A stretch of DNA of 64,000 bases from Cichorium intybus (taxonomy: Eukaryota; Streptophyta; Magnoliopsida; Asterales; Asteraceae): assembly GCA_023525715.1 (NCBI GenBank), contig CM042011.1, positions 56,850,854 to 56,914,853 on the forward strand. Reading direction: 5' to 3'. Shown in pieces: positions 23,681 through 35,589 of the stretch. The notes beneath the pieces were generated by a model that made no database searches, had not been told where the DNA came from, and worked only from the letters and a program-made list of their open reading frames with translations. The position numbers and the translations under genes were made by a program. Within the stretch, counting starts at the first letter, position 1. Every line of letters starts with the position of its first letter.

Positions 23681-24552
23681 TCTATCTATTTAATTCACGT
23701 TCTTTTTTTTCCCATTGTAACGCTTTTTTTGTCACGCCGGATCTTTGTGGATCCATTTTATTGTTTGTCGGATCCTTGTGGATCCGAAGGGTCTTTTTCA
23801 AGATTTTGGATCTCATCTCGGGACTTTCCCACCGCCTCACGCCTCCTCCTTACTCATCTTTACTCCACAGATTCGAGCCGTAAGTCCGTAACACTATCCC
23901 CACCACCACCTCCGATCAACCTCCATCGATCTCATGGCCCTCCTCTTGTCGCACCTACTTTTCCGTCGTTTACTCACCGGTTGCATTATTCGAGTTGATT
24001 TCTGAAGGTCTAGGATGCATCAATCCCGTCGATGCCCTGTGAAACATCCCGTTTGAAGAAGAGGCAGTTCCGATAGGGAGTAAGAACTATTTAGTAATTT
24101 CGATTTTGTGTCTTCGTAACCGGAGTAATTGGATCTGATGACCAAAAGGAACATTTATCAGCTTTCACTCTTTTCCAAAAACAAAAAGAAGAAAAGCGAG
24201 GGCGTTGGACGATGACTTCCGACGATCTGAACAGTAAGGGTACGTTACCTTTATTCCCTATGTCTCGAACTCCTATCAGTAACTTTGATTTGGATATAAA
24301 GTGTTTGTTAAAACTTAAACGAAAGACGCTGTTTTCCTGTTCTTTTTCCTACTATTTCCTGCCTTCGTGAATCATGGTTAGAGTGCCCTTCCTAGAATTT
24401 GAAATATTGCGCTTGTGATTTGCATATTCCGTGATTATGAGCTCAATAAGATTTATTTTGAATTAATTTCCTTCCTATTTTTGTAATTGGGAGTTTACGA
24501 ATCCGTGACACATGAGGATAATATGGTATGCCTTCATCTATTTTTGTAATTC

Positions 24553-24952
24553 CAGAAACCGTGACACATGAGGGTAATATGGTAAAATCAAGGTCACATT
24601 TTTCTGGAAGTAAACTGCATAAATTAGCAAAATCAACTATGGATGTATCAAGAGATCAAACATTTTCAGGATCAGAAGATCCAGGGGAATCTGCTGTTGA
24701 TGATTTTTGTAGGTTTCAGGATAATTATACCTTATGATTTTATTTATTCAGATCAAGAGAGTTTTTCTTATATCATAATGTGACAGATATTTTGCAAAAG
24801 AAGGATGCCAAAGGCATCATTAATAAGGGATTTATGAAGATGATTGGTCTAAAGAAGTCAATGAAGCATTCCAGAGTGGAAACCTCAGAATTTAACGGTG
24901 ACAAGCATAAGAAAATAAAAGCAACTCATTTTACAAAAATCAATAGGAAAAC

Positions 24953-25011
<59 letters not shown>

Positions 25012-26583
25012 ATCATCTTTTTACAATTTCAGATGCTCTTTCCGTATGAAGAATTTTTGAAGTACTTCCAGTACCAAGATTTTGACTTCTCACCAAGGGG
25101 TCGTGTAAATTGTGGAAATAGGTACACATACAAATATGAACTTTACTCTTAAAGCTAGGGATATTTTGGTAATTTTACATTTATCCCAATAATCAAAGTA
25201 GCCAAATAATTGTGTTCTTTTTTGCAGCAGTTATGAAAACGATATGGTGCAGTGCTTGATGTCTACAAAGCCTTTGACTATCTATTTGCTCCATAGATCG
25301 CATTCAAGAACCTGTAATTAATTAATCATTAAATCTAATTTTTATCATTTTGAACCTCATTGAATTTTTTTTCTTTTCTTCAAATTAGGTTATGCAAAAA
25401 GTAGGTGCCTAATGTGTGAACTTGAGCACCATGTAATGATGTTACAAGAAAGTGGAGAGCCATTTTTTGTAAGCAATATTCTTTTGAATATGAGAGGTGT
25501 TAATTTTCAAATTGGGGATGGAAGTCAAGAAGATGCCCATGAATTTCTAAGGTTGGTCCACATTTTTACAAGATTACTCGATCCTTTTGAAGTTCAAATT
25601 TTGTATTATATATTTATTATGCTGATTTGTTGTGTTTTTCTTTTAGGGTTTTAATCAACTCGATGCAATCTATATGTTTGGAGGGTTTGGGTGGGGAAGA
25701 TGTAGTAGATCCTAAATTGCAAGAAACAACTTTTGTACAACATACTTTTGGGGGTCAACTTCGGCAAAGCTAAATTCCTTTCAATTCTTCTTTAGGTTAA
25801 TCAAGGGTTAAACACAAGAAATTGCAATGTACTTTCGTTTATTTTTGTATTATAGCATCCTATTTTTATTTCTTTTGATTTTAGTATTGGACTTTCAGTT
25901 TTCTTATCAAAGCATTGTACTTTGAAAAGTCTACTCATTTATAGCATTGTACTTTCATGTGTTTTCTTTATAGGACATTACTTTGAAAAATACACCCGGT
26001 TATGGTAGTCAAAATTGCTTTGTATTTGGATTACATTGCTATAATTAGTTAGATGTATTAAAGTACAATGTTTTTTTAAAAGAAATGAAAGCAGCATGCT
26101 ATAATAAACAAATCACTGAAAATACATTGCTATTTCTTGCGCTTATCCAATTTCTATCATAATCAACAATTGGCGAATAAAAATGAATACTTTTGTGAAA
26201 TCGGCAAAATATCTTTCTTTTTTAATAATTGAGATGAATACCAGGTCAAATGTATGAGGTGTCATCACGAATCAGATAGATATGAAAACATGATGGACCT
26301 TACCCTTGAGATATTTGGGTGGGTCGAGCCACTAGAAGGTGCACTAACTCAATTTACAAGTCCTGAAGATTTGGATGGAGAAAACATGTATAGATGTAGA
26401 AGGTTTGTTTATTTTTTATTTATTCATTCATCCGAGCCCACATTTTTTTATAAAAATATAAAAAAAACAGTCTAATAATATATTATTTCATTTTAAAGGT
26501 GTGCTACTAATGTTCGACCGCGAAAGCAATTGGCTATACACGAGGCTCCGAATATATTGACAATTGTATTGAAGAGATTTCAG
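24553..26583 (+). pseudogene. Ubiquitin-specific protease (plant UBP15/16/17-like) pseudogene, 3' truncated
   Basis: Intron-containing exons can be read at about 24555-24707, 24786-24945, 25033-25121, 25228-25312, 25390-25552, 25648-25772, 26245-26402 and 26499-26583. Blocks match the USP fold: LFPYEEFLKYFQ, RGRVNCGN, CLMCELEHHVMML, FQIGDGSQEDAHEFLR, CHHESDRYENMMDLTLEI and NILTIVLKRFQ. In the Cys box, where the family has NCGNSCYANAVLQCL, the joined exons read NCGNSSYENDMVQCL, so the catalytic Cys codon is AGT (Ser). A TAA stop lies near 25770 and a degraded splice junction near 25312. The His box exon is absent. It is a non-functional deubiquitinase copy. Frames at 24229-24250 (MTSDDLNSK) and 26696-26930 may be other pieces of captured exons. 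Confidence 0.8.
24955..25002. repeat. (TA)n microsatellite
   Basis: Lies in what would be an intron of the ubiquitin-protease copy. Confidence 0.95.
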
Positions 26584-27040
26584 GTATAAAAAGTAATATT
26601 ATGGAATTTGAAACATGACATTGTAGGTTAACTATTCGTTAATTTGATTTTGGTTTGTGGATTATTGTTCAAATCACAGTCTTTATCCACTGCAGTCCGT
26701 CGTACTCCCCAATTTTCCTCTCCTGTTGAGCCTGCTATCAGTCAAAGCCCTCGCAAAAGGTACGTGCCAAAAAACATCTATTTCACAAATAAATACCAAA
26801 AAATAATTATTTTTGATAGAAGAAAATGGTGAATTGTTTTCGGATTATGATGAGAGCCTTTGTGATGATCTCTCTGAGTCTGATGATAGTTGGTCCGAAG
26901 GTAGTACACGGTTACGTTTTCGATTGTGTGTTTTTAACCAAAAACTTTGTTGACTTAAATTCCAGAAATCAACAAAGTATGTTGCTATTGTTGCATTTAA
27001 TTTTTTCACCCGGTTTGAAAAATGCAGGTTTTCTCCCCCA

Positions 27041-27068
27041 CCCGTGCATAGCACGGGTTGCACACTAG
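27041..27068 (+). other. Helitron 3' terminal hairpin and CTAG end
   Basis: 7-bp perfect stem with a 3-base loop, then TTGCACA and CTAG followed by T at 27069. It serves as the rolling-circle termination signal in the family. Confidence 0.7.
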
Positions 27069-27299
27069 TTTATTATAATTATAGTAGAAATTTGCATGCT
27101 TAAGCACCAAATAGGAATGTACAAAAGTACCGATCCATGGGACTTTGAGCGGTTCAAATGTTCATATTATGGACCGGGCTTTACCGAGTGTATTATGCTA
27201 AAGTTTTTGTATATTAATTTTCTTTTGGTTTTGATTTTTGTTTTTTCCTATTTCCTATGTATATAATATAATTATTGGGATTGATAAAATATTTTCTAA
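27069..27299. other. Spacer between Helitron end and RPA-like remnant
   Basis: AT-rich sequence; no feature recognised. Confidence 0.5.
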
Positions 27300-28816
27300 G
27301 TATTCATTTGTAATAAAACTAAATAAAAGGTGTAAAGTAAATAGTATAGACCTTGGGAGCACAACAATGGCTTCAACTTTGCATTTGTCACTGTCTCATT
27401 CAAATATCTATTTTTCTTCAACTTGAAGGGATCCATTAGCTTCATCATTATTTATAAAATTTGTTCTAGCCTTACAAGTACATTATTCACAGCCAAGATA
27501 GTACCAAGAGATATCTTTTTGAATGCACTTAATTGTACCAACAACAATTAATGATTTTACCTGTAGAAAGTAATATGTATTTAGCATACCAACATCATGA
27601 TATTTGATTAAACAACCTTGATATGACAATAGTGAGATTCACATCAATCGTTTCCATGATTTTTAATAATATACTTTATCTCATTATTCGGGTGAAAGTA
27701 TTCACAAAATGAATACGGTATAGACTGAAACTATGGTTAGATCATTTGAGGACATATCATCACCACTTTTATCAAACAAGCTGTTTATTAGAAAAGTTTA
27801 ATTAGATTATATAAAAAGAAAATATAAAAGAAAGACAAAAGAGAAGCAATATAATAGAAAGTTTCTAACTTTTTCTAAATTCAAAATTTTATACATTTTA
27901 ATATTCATAAACAACCTGCTGATAGTGCTTTATTGTTACAATAAAGCACTGGTTTAAAAGACAGTTTTTATCGCATAAAGACACTCAGAGGCACATGAAA
28001 ACCGTCTTTTCTTGCAACGCGAAGGAACTCAAGAATTGCCTTAAAACATGCAAAATACTTCTCTATAACAGATATGGTTCAGACAGACCCGTCTAACCTA
28101 CCTCGTGTGTTAACCGAACAGTTAACATTTCAAATAAGAATGCATGTTTTCATAACAATTAGGCAAAAGCTCACATTCCAACGGCAGTTCCTGATGCACA
28201 CCACAGACTCCCAAAAGTCTGGCGGTGATAATAGATCTACTGTCGGGTCATCACTTGCCCAAGCCAGCCATTTGTTTTCGTATAGAAAACATCTCACAAA
28301 TCACGGGGAAAACCTATTATGATATCATTATTCTCTCAAAAGAATTATGATTAATTTGTCTTTAGTCCCCAGACATCCTTACTAAATTGCAAGCCAACGA
28401 GAGAATATCTCATTTATTCATACACTGCACATCATGGCCCACTGCTGTGTTGCAGATAAAAATCTGCCAGAACTATGGTATCAACCATAGGAAATCCTGA
28501 TAAGCTCAACATCAAAACAGGCTTATATTAACAGGTGGTTAAACATGAATTACGATTCATGTTTAACTTGAACAGAGTTCTCCGGAGCTGCTGGTGTGAG
28601 GAAAACACGAGGGATTTGTGCGCTAACTTTTATGGCTTTATTTCAGGAACAGGAATTGCAACATAAACAAAATCCGATTTAGACTAAAAATCATCTTGAA
28701 TGTACTGAAAAGAAGAAGGAATCAGGAACCAAGTAACTCTGAGAAACAACCAACCCTGAGGAAGTTATACTACGAACCGAAGAGCAAAACACTAAGATTT
28801 CACCCAGCTACAGCAA

Positions 28817-28981
28817 TCGCGACGCGACAGGCACACAGGTCGCGACGCGAAGACATGAACGCGACACCACCAAATTTCGATCGCGAGAGTACCAACAAGA
28901 CGCACTGACCAGACAAATGACCGACAAAAGCAGCACTCAGCCGCACCCTCGCGACGCGACGAACCCTAGGTCGCGACGCGA
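28817..28981 (+). repeat. Four TCGCG-A-CGCGA palindromes in the LTR
   Basis: Exact copies lie at 28817-28827, 28840-28850, 28949-28959 and 28971-28981. The same set is at 33985-34149 in the 3' LTR. The cluster ends about 20 bp before the TATA box. Confidence 0.88.
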
Positions 28982-29000
28982 GCACTGAAGCTCAGCAACT

Positions 29001-29008
29001 ATAAATAG
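29001..29008 (+). promoter_or_regulatory. LTR TATA box
   Basis: TATAAATA follows the palindrome cluster and is the likely promoter of the element's transcript. The equivalent in the 3' LTR is near 34169. Confidence 0.6.
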
Positions 29009-29910
29009 ATGCATTCTATGGACGATTTTAGACACCAATTTACACAACAACACTCCAAAATTCCAAATCAGATGCAATATCTCGAATTCTCTCTTAGTTA
29101 GTTGTTTAGAACCGATAGATTCTCCATTTCGGAGGTAATTCTAGTAGTTTGTTTAGATAATTCGAAGGATAAAAGCACCAAGCAACATGTCAAGGAACGC
29201 CAAGACTATCGCCACGATCAGCACCCAAATGGAAGGCTAATCTCTTCAGATTACTTCCGGTAATGTTATCATACCTCTAGTGTAACATGTTTTTACTTTG
29301 ATTCCGAACAAATATTTTACTATTGTAACTATTAAACTCTCATATAGTTGAAATGCAATTAGTGAATCATTTGTGTTTACTTCTACTTGTTATCATATTT
29401 TCAAGACATAGTATTATCAACTTATTATTCGTGCCTATCTCATCTAAATAACGAGTTAAGACGAATAATCGCTTAATATACTTTGTGCCCAATTAATATG
29501 TTAATAAGTTGTAATGTTACTATTATTTAGATAAAACATAATATTGCCAACCCATTGTTTGTACCTAATCTAATAAATTGTTAGACAAAGACAAATAATT
29601 GATTCAACATGTTATGTATTTACTCATTTAATAGCAATTGTTAGTAAACTATATTTATGTCAAAGTAATTATATCGGAATCATTATAGTAAAACATGCGA
29701 ACCTAATCGTTGATAACTAAACCGGAAGTAATTCTTTCTCTATTTCAAGTTACTATTTCAATATTATTGCCATCACAATCAATATTTATTCTACAACTCG
29801 TTAAAGATTAACCACTAAATCCCTGTGGACTCGACCCCGCTTGCCCTATCCACGTAGTAATAGTGGGTTATAAATTTTTTTTGACGCGTGTGACGATTGC
29901 GTTGTCAAAA

Positions 29911-29928
29911 TGGCGCCGTTTCCGGGGA
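29911..29928 (+). other. Primer-binding site (tRNA-Asp type)
   Basis: TGGCGCCGTTTCCGGGGA begins 4 bases after the 5' LTR. It matches the Athila-type PBS with one change near the middle. Confidence 0.8.
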
Positions 29929-29999
29929 TTATGTGCGCTTAATTTCTAAAGAGTAAAGTTATTATTATTATTATTATTATTATTATTGTGTAAACTCAC

Positions 30000-30458
30000 T
30001 TGTTTATGCATACAAGACATAGCAGCAAAAATTCACCATTGTTATTTAATCCGGAGCCTGAAAGAACTATTAGAAACAGTCGAATCGCAAGACGTTTATT
30101 TGGAACAATGAATCCGGACGAAGTGTTAGTAGAAGATGTCCCCGATGAATCACACATACAACCTCCACAAATTGGTCCTCATAATCCCATACCACAAGCA
30201 CATCCACCAAATCCTCCACAATTTCGAAACAATGGCAATAATGGTGGATATCAAGGAGACAACACCAACAATTGGAACGGCACAAATCGACACAACGGTG
30301 GTTTTCATGAAGGTAATGAATTCCAATTTCATCCTCGTTACTTTGATCAACCCAATAGACACTCTGTAGCATCTCACTTTCAACCAGGAGATTATGATGA
30401 TCCTTCACCCATAATATTTCCACATGGAAATGAACATATTGTAGAAATTAGACCATAA
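30000..30458 (+). pseudogene. N-terminal part of gag frame
   Basis: A 152-codon frame rich in Asn, Pro and His, including NPEPERTIRNSRIARR and a PPQFRNNGNNGG-like low-complexity stretch. It ends in TAA about 55 bp before the main gag frame, in the same orientation. In Athila-like elements these parts form one gag, so the stop at 30456 looks like a disabling change. Confidence 0.65.
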
Positions 30459-30515
30459 TTAATTGGAGTAATTCCAAATTTTCATGGTTATAAAAATGAG
30501 GATCCTTATAATCAC

Positions 30516-32093
30516 TTGTATGAATTTCTTGCAATTGCTAACGCAAACACACCGAGGGAAACTAATAGAGATACTTTTAAATTACATTTATTTCCGTTTA
30601 CTTTAAAAGAAAAAGCAAAATATTGGTTTACATCACTTGCTCCTGGAAGTATTAATACTTGGGATCAATTGAGAACCAATTTTTTACAAGAATTTTACCC
30701 AGCAAGTAAAACAACGGAAATAAGAAAGGCAATACAAGATTTTTCTCAAAAACCCAATGAAGAATTTCATGATGCCTTTGATCGTCTTAAGGAATTACTA
30801 CGATCTTGTCCGCATCATGAATTCCCTCATTGGCAACTTGTAAGGTATTTCTTTGATGGAGTGGATAACACGAATCAATCCATGATAAATGTTGCCTCGA
30901 GTGGAACGTTTATGTTGCAAGATAGTGAAAATGCTTGGAGATTTTTAGAACAATTGAGTAATGGTTCAAAAGCTAATTACTCAACAAAAAAACAAGAAAA
31001 CCCAAATCAAACTGTTGCAACAATAGCACTAGATAAAACATGGAAAAATGGAGTAAAATCTGATATCATGTCTTTAAGCAAAAAGGTTGACTTATTGCTT
31101 ACAAGCCTTGGAAAAGAAAAAGGTGCTAATGTGTTACAGGGACAAAAGTCATGTGCAAATTGTGGAAACACTGGACACAGTGCACACAATTGCACAAAAA
31201 CTCATGAAGAAATCAACCACTTAAATGGATATGGTCAATTTCATAATCCACAAAGACCATTCAGACCCAACAATCAAGGAAATTTTCACAATAACAACCA
31301 GAGAGGACCGCATCAAAACCAACAGAGAACATTTCAACCCAACCACCATGGAGGAGAAGGAAGTTCAACCAGAAAAGAACCAGAAAATGAAGGAACAAAG
31401 TTAGACAAGATAATGGAATTTATCACACAGACATATCAGAAAACAGATACCAACACCAAAACAATTGCAGCTATGGAGAAACAAATAGCACAGCTAGCTG
31501 AACAACTTGGAAAACGAGAAGAAGGAAAATTTCCAAGCAACACCACTTTGAATCCTTCTCACGGTCAAAGACCAGGGAAGGAACATCAAGTCAATCAAGT
31601 AGTCACCTTAAGAAGCGGGAAGAAGGTCAACAATCAGGTAAGTTCTCTTCCCAACCCAATTTTAGAAGAAGAAAGTGATACTGAGGAGATTTACAATGAG
31701 AAAGAGGAGCTAGAAAAACTTTTAAAAGAAAAAGAAATGAAAAATGAACAAAATAACATCGCACCATATCCTTCAGCCCTTGAACCATCGACCTCTAAAG
31801 ACAAAAAGGGAACTAAGTCGGAAGACATATGGGAAATCTTTTCCCAAGTCAAAATAAACATTCCCTTAGTCAAATTAATCAAAGAAGTCCCTTCGTACGC
31901 AAAATTTCTGAAATATTTGTGCATTCAGAAAAGAAAATTGAAATCGCGTCTTCCCAAGAAAGTAAACTTGACGGAACATGCAAGTTCCATAGTATCCAAT
32001 TCTCTTCCTCCCAAACTCAAAGACCCAGGAGCACCTATAATTTCTGTTACCTTGGGTAACATTAACATCAAAAAGGCACTCTTAGATCTTTGA
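30516..32093 (+). pseudogene. Athila-like gag with zinc knuckle, running into protease
   Basis: 525 codons. Residues about 15-150 are the Retrotrans_gag domain (FTLKEKAKYWFTSLAPGSI, TWDQLRTNFLQEFYP). Near residue 210 is a CCHC zinc knuckle CANCGNTGHSAHNC. A coiled, Gln/Asn-rich middle follows. Near residues 480-525 the frame enters the protease lead-in (LPPKLKDPGAPIISVTLG). The frame stops at TGA (32091-32093) exactly at the protease active-site motif, where LLDL is followed by a stop and then ASVNILPG in the same frame. That is a Gly to stop change relative to the family's DLGAS. Gag itself is otherwise intact. Confidence 0.85.
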
Positions 32094-32786
32094 GCAAGTG
32101 TTAACATTCTTCCTGGAAATTTGTTTGATCAATATGAACTAGGCAATCTAGAACATACTGATATTATTTTACAACTTGCTGATAAATCCATAAAAATTCC
32201 AAGAGGAATGTTAACAGATGTTATAATCAAGGTAGATGACTTCTATTATCCAGTTGACTTTCTAGTACTTGACACTGAGCATACCTATAAAGAAAGTCAA
32301 GCTTCAATTATTTTGGGACGACCATTTTTGGCAACAACAAATGCCCAAATTAATTGTAGAACGGGAGCGATGGACATGACTTTTGGAAACATGAAACTTC
32401 GATTAAATGTCTTTAGCACATTTAATAACTCATCAACTGAACACGAGTGTTATCAAGTTGATGTGGTTGATGATTTAGTGCATCAAGCTACACCAACCAT
32501 CTTACATTCTGATAAATTAGAAAGTTTTCTTACTAACAACAGGGTTGAGGATATAGAAACAAAGGAAGCATACATGATGGAAGAAGTTTTCCAAAGTCAA
32601 ACACAGCAAGGGAGAATACCATGGTTTGCTAATCTTGTTAACAATTTTGTAACAGAAAAAAACACCGCAACACTGGACCACACAACAAAAGAGATACTTT
32701 TTCTCTCAATCCAAGCAGAAAAAAAAGGGAGAACCGTTCAAAGTCAATGGATAACGGTTAAAGCCTTACGTTCAAATTGTGGATAA
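32094..32786 (+). pseudogene. Protease remainder and pol-deletion junction
   Basis: Continues the protease in the same frame after the TGA: ASVNILPG, ADKSIKIPRGMLTDVIIKVDDFYYPVDFLVL and IILGRPFLATTNA are classic for Athila/Ogre-type proteases. After about residue 140 the sequence jumps to EEVFQSQTQQGRIPWFANLVNNF, which normally lies just before integrase. This marks a deletion that removed reverse transcriptase, RNase H and more. Confidence 0.8.
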
Positions 32787-33048
32787 CTCAAAAGTAGTTT
32801 TTAAAAAAAATTGCTTTAACTAATCCACAAATCTGACCATTTGAACATAAGGCACTGCGTCCGGCTGAAGACGTTAAACTTAGAGCTTTTCGGGAGGCAA
32901 CCCGAGAACTTTGTGGGTGTGTTCACTGCAAACCCTCATTACACTTATGCAAAGCATAAGTGTGTAGTGTGTTGATTTATTTGTTTTTGTTTTGTTTTAT
33001 TCCTAAAAAAAAGTTTTCCAAAAAGAAGTCATTTGCGAAAAACTCAAT

Positions 33049-33068
33049 TTTGCTTGAGGACAAGCAAA
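33049..33068 (+). other. Perfect hairpin upstream of the 3' LTR
   Basis: TTTGCTTG-AGGA-CAAGCAAA is an 8-bp inverted repeat with a 4-base loop, about 20 bp before the 3' LTR. I recall a similar TTGCTTGAGGACAAGCAA box in other Athila/Tat-type elements at this place. Confidence 0.7.
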
Positions 33069-33087
33069 CCTCAAGTGTGTAGTATTT

Positions 33088-35075
33088 TGATAGTACTTTA
33101 TTTTTACAATAAAGCACTGGTTTAAAAGACAGTTTTTATCGCATAAAGACACTCAGAGGCACATGAAAACCGTCTTTTCTTGCAACGCGAATGAACTCAA
33201 GAATTGCCTTAAAACATGCAAAATGCTTCTCTATAAAAGATATGGTTCAGACAGACCCGTCTAACCTACCTCGTGTGTTAACCGAACAGTTAACATTTCA
33301 AATAAGAATGCATGTTTTCATAACAATTAGGCAAAAGCTCACATTCCAACGGCAGCTCCTGATGCACACCACAGACTCCCAAAAGTCTGACGGTGATAAT
33401 AGATCTACTGTCGGGTCATCACTAGCCCAAGCCAGCCATTTGTTTTCGTATAGAAAACATCTCACAAATCACGGGGAAAACCTATTATGATATCATTATT
33501 CTCTCAAAAGAATTATGATTAATTTGTCTTTAGTCCCCAGACATCCTTACTAAATTGCAAGCCAACGAGAGAATATCTCATTTATTCATACACTGCACAT
33601 CATGGCCCACTGCTGTGTTGCAGATAAAAATCTGCCAGAACTATGGTATCAACCATAGGAAATCCTGATAAGCTCAACATCAAAACAGGCTTATATTAAC
33701 AGGTGGTTAAACATGAATTACGATTCATGTTTAACTTGAACAGAGTTCTCCGGAGCTGCTGGTGTGAGGAAAACACGAGGGATTTGTGCGCTAACTTTTA
33801 TGGCTTTATTTCAGGAACAGGTATTGCAACATAAACAAAATCCGATTTAGACTAAAAATCATCTTGAATGTACTGAAAAGAAGAAGGAATCAGGAACCAA
33901 GTAACTCTGAGAAACAACCAACCCTGAGGAAGTTATACTACGAACCGAAGAGCAAAACACTAAGATTTCACCCAGCTACAGCAATCGCGACGCGACAGGC
34001 ACACAGGTCGCGACGCGAAGACATGAACGCGACACCACCAAATTTCGATCGCGAGAGTACCAACAAGACGCACTGACCAGACAAATGACCGACAAAAGCA
34101 GCACTCAGCCGCACCCTCGCGACGCGACGAACCCTAGGTCGCGACGCGAGCACTGAAGCTCAGCAACTATAAATAGATGCATTCTATGGACGATTTTAGA
34201 CACCAATTTACACAACAACACTCCAAAATTCCAAATCAGATGCAATATCTCGAATTCTCTCTTAGTTAGTTGTTTAGAACCGATAGATTCTCCATTTCGG
34301 AGGTAATTCTAGTAGTTTGTTTAGATAATTCGAAGGATAAAAGCACCAAGCAACATGTCAAGGAACGCCAAGACTATCGCCACGATCAGCACCCAAATGG
34401 AAGGCTAATCTCTTCAGATTACTTCCGGTAATGTTATCATACCTCTAGTGTAACATGTTTTTACTTTGATTCCGAACAAATATTTTACTATTGTAACTAT
34501 TAAACTCTCATATAGTTGAAATGCAATTAGTGAATCATTTGTGTTTACTTCTACTTGTTATCATATTTTCAAGACATAGTATTATCAACTTATTATTCGT
34601 GCCTATCTCATCTAAATAACGAGTTAAGACGAATAATCGCTTAATATACTTTGTGCCCAATTAATATGTTAATAAGTTGTAATGTTACTATTATTTAGAT
34701 AAAACATAATATTGCCAACCCATTGTTTGTACCTAATCTAATAAATTGTTAGACAAAGACAAATAATTGATTCAACATGTTATGTATTTACCCATTTAAT
34801 AGCAATTGTTAGTAAACTATAATTATGTCAAAGTAATTATATCGGAATCATTATAATAAAACATGCGAACCTAATCGTTGATAACTAAACCGGAAGTAAT
34901 TTTTTCTCTATTTCAAGTTACTATTTCAATATTACTGCCATCACAATCAATATTTATTCTACAACTCGTTAAAGATTAACCACTAAATCTCTGTGGACTC
35001 GACCCCGCTTGCCCTATCTACGTAGTAATAGTGGGTTATAAATTGTTTTTGACGCGTGTGACGATTGCGTTGTCA
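33088..35075 (+). repeat. 3' LTR of the Athila-like element
   Basis: 1988 bp, with the same boundaries and palindrome cluster as the 5' LTR (offset 5168). Confidence 0.93.
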
Positions 35076-35589
35076 ACTGCTCACATTGTAGGAATTTCCA
35101 ATAGATGGATGATTTAAAAAACAATTAATATAATTTAATATTAATTTAATTTCAATACAAACACAAGAACCGATAAAAGTTGATAGACTTATTAAGAAAA
35201 TAAGTTATTAACTCAATATACACACATTGATAAAATTGAATTTTGCAAATTGAAGTATAATTATCACAAAAACCTTTATCTATCTCCTTTGTAACATAGT
35301 CAGACATCTCTTGAGAGAATCTATCCCATAAAATGACATGAGGTTTATGACACTGAAATCAAAGATATTTTAAACAAATGTATTATGTATTGTTATAATA
35401 AAAGTAATAGTGTAATAAACAAAATTTTCCAACTCTATTGGGGGTATTTCGGTAATTATACTTATTAATTGTAGTTAGTCAGTTGAAGTCTGTTAGTAAC
35501 ATAAATAAGCACGTGATAGTTTTAGTAGCATAGTTAGTCAGTTACTAACAGTCAAATTCTTTCATGATTATGCTGTTATCAAACAGATT

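Larger units (their letters stand above)
23681..27068 (+). mobile_element. Putative Helitron carrying a captured gene fragment
   Basis: The 3' end is convincing: a perfect 7-bp stem hairpin CCCGTGC-ATA-GCACGGG (27041-27057), 7 bases, then CTAG (27065-27068) followed by T. That is the Helitron 3' hallmark (hairpin, CTRR, insertion before T). The 5' end is inferred: TCTATCTATT at 23681 is preceded by A and coincides with the break in the 98-bp tandem repeat. The inside holds a broken ubiquitin-protease gene copy with introns and no Rep/helicase, so this would be a non-autonomous gene-carrying Helitron. Confidence 0.55.
27920..29907 (+). repeat. 5' LTR of the Athila-like element
   Basis: 1988 bp, TG...CA. 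It contains four TCGCGACGCGA palindromes (28817-28981) just upstream of a TATAAATA box (about 29001-29008). Confidence 0.93.
27920..35075 (+). mobile_element. Athila-like Ty3/Gypsy retrotransposon, gag-protease only, 7156 bp
   Basis: Two LTRs of identical length (1988 bp, 27920-29907 and 33088-35075) begin TGATAGT and end GTTGTCA. By eye they differ at about 17 positions (under 1 percent). The flanks are CCTGC and ACTGC, a 4/5 match to a 5-bp target duplication. The PBS matches tRNA-Asp, as in Athila elements. The 3.2-kb inside encodes gag and protease, then a short stretch resembling the linker in front of integrase (GRIPWFANLVNNFVT). The typical 3' tail follows, with EPFKVNG and RLKPYVQIVDNSK visible in an alternative frame. 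Reverse transcriptase, RNase H and the integrase core are missing, so the element could only move with proteins supplied in trans. Confidence 0.9.

Noticed and set aside
26696..26930. Possible further exons of the ubiquitin-protease copy (acidic stretch ENGELFSDYDESLCDDLSE)
   Set aside because: Splice sites are plausible, but I could not match the residues to the family's C-terminal part, so they were not included in the pseudogene model.
30070..30423. Minus-strand frames of 77-117 codons opposite the gag frame
   Set aside because: They are shadows of the low-complexity N-terminal gag region; no homology.
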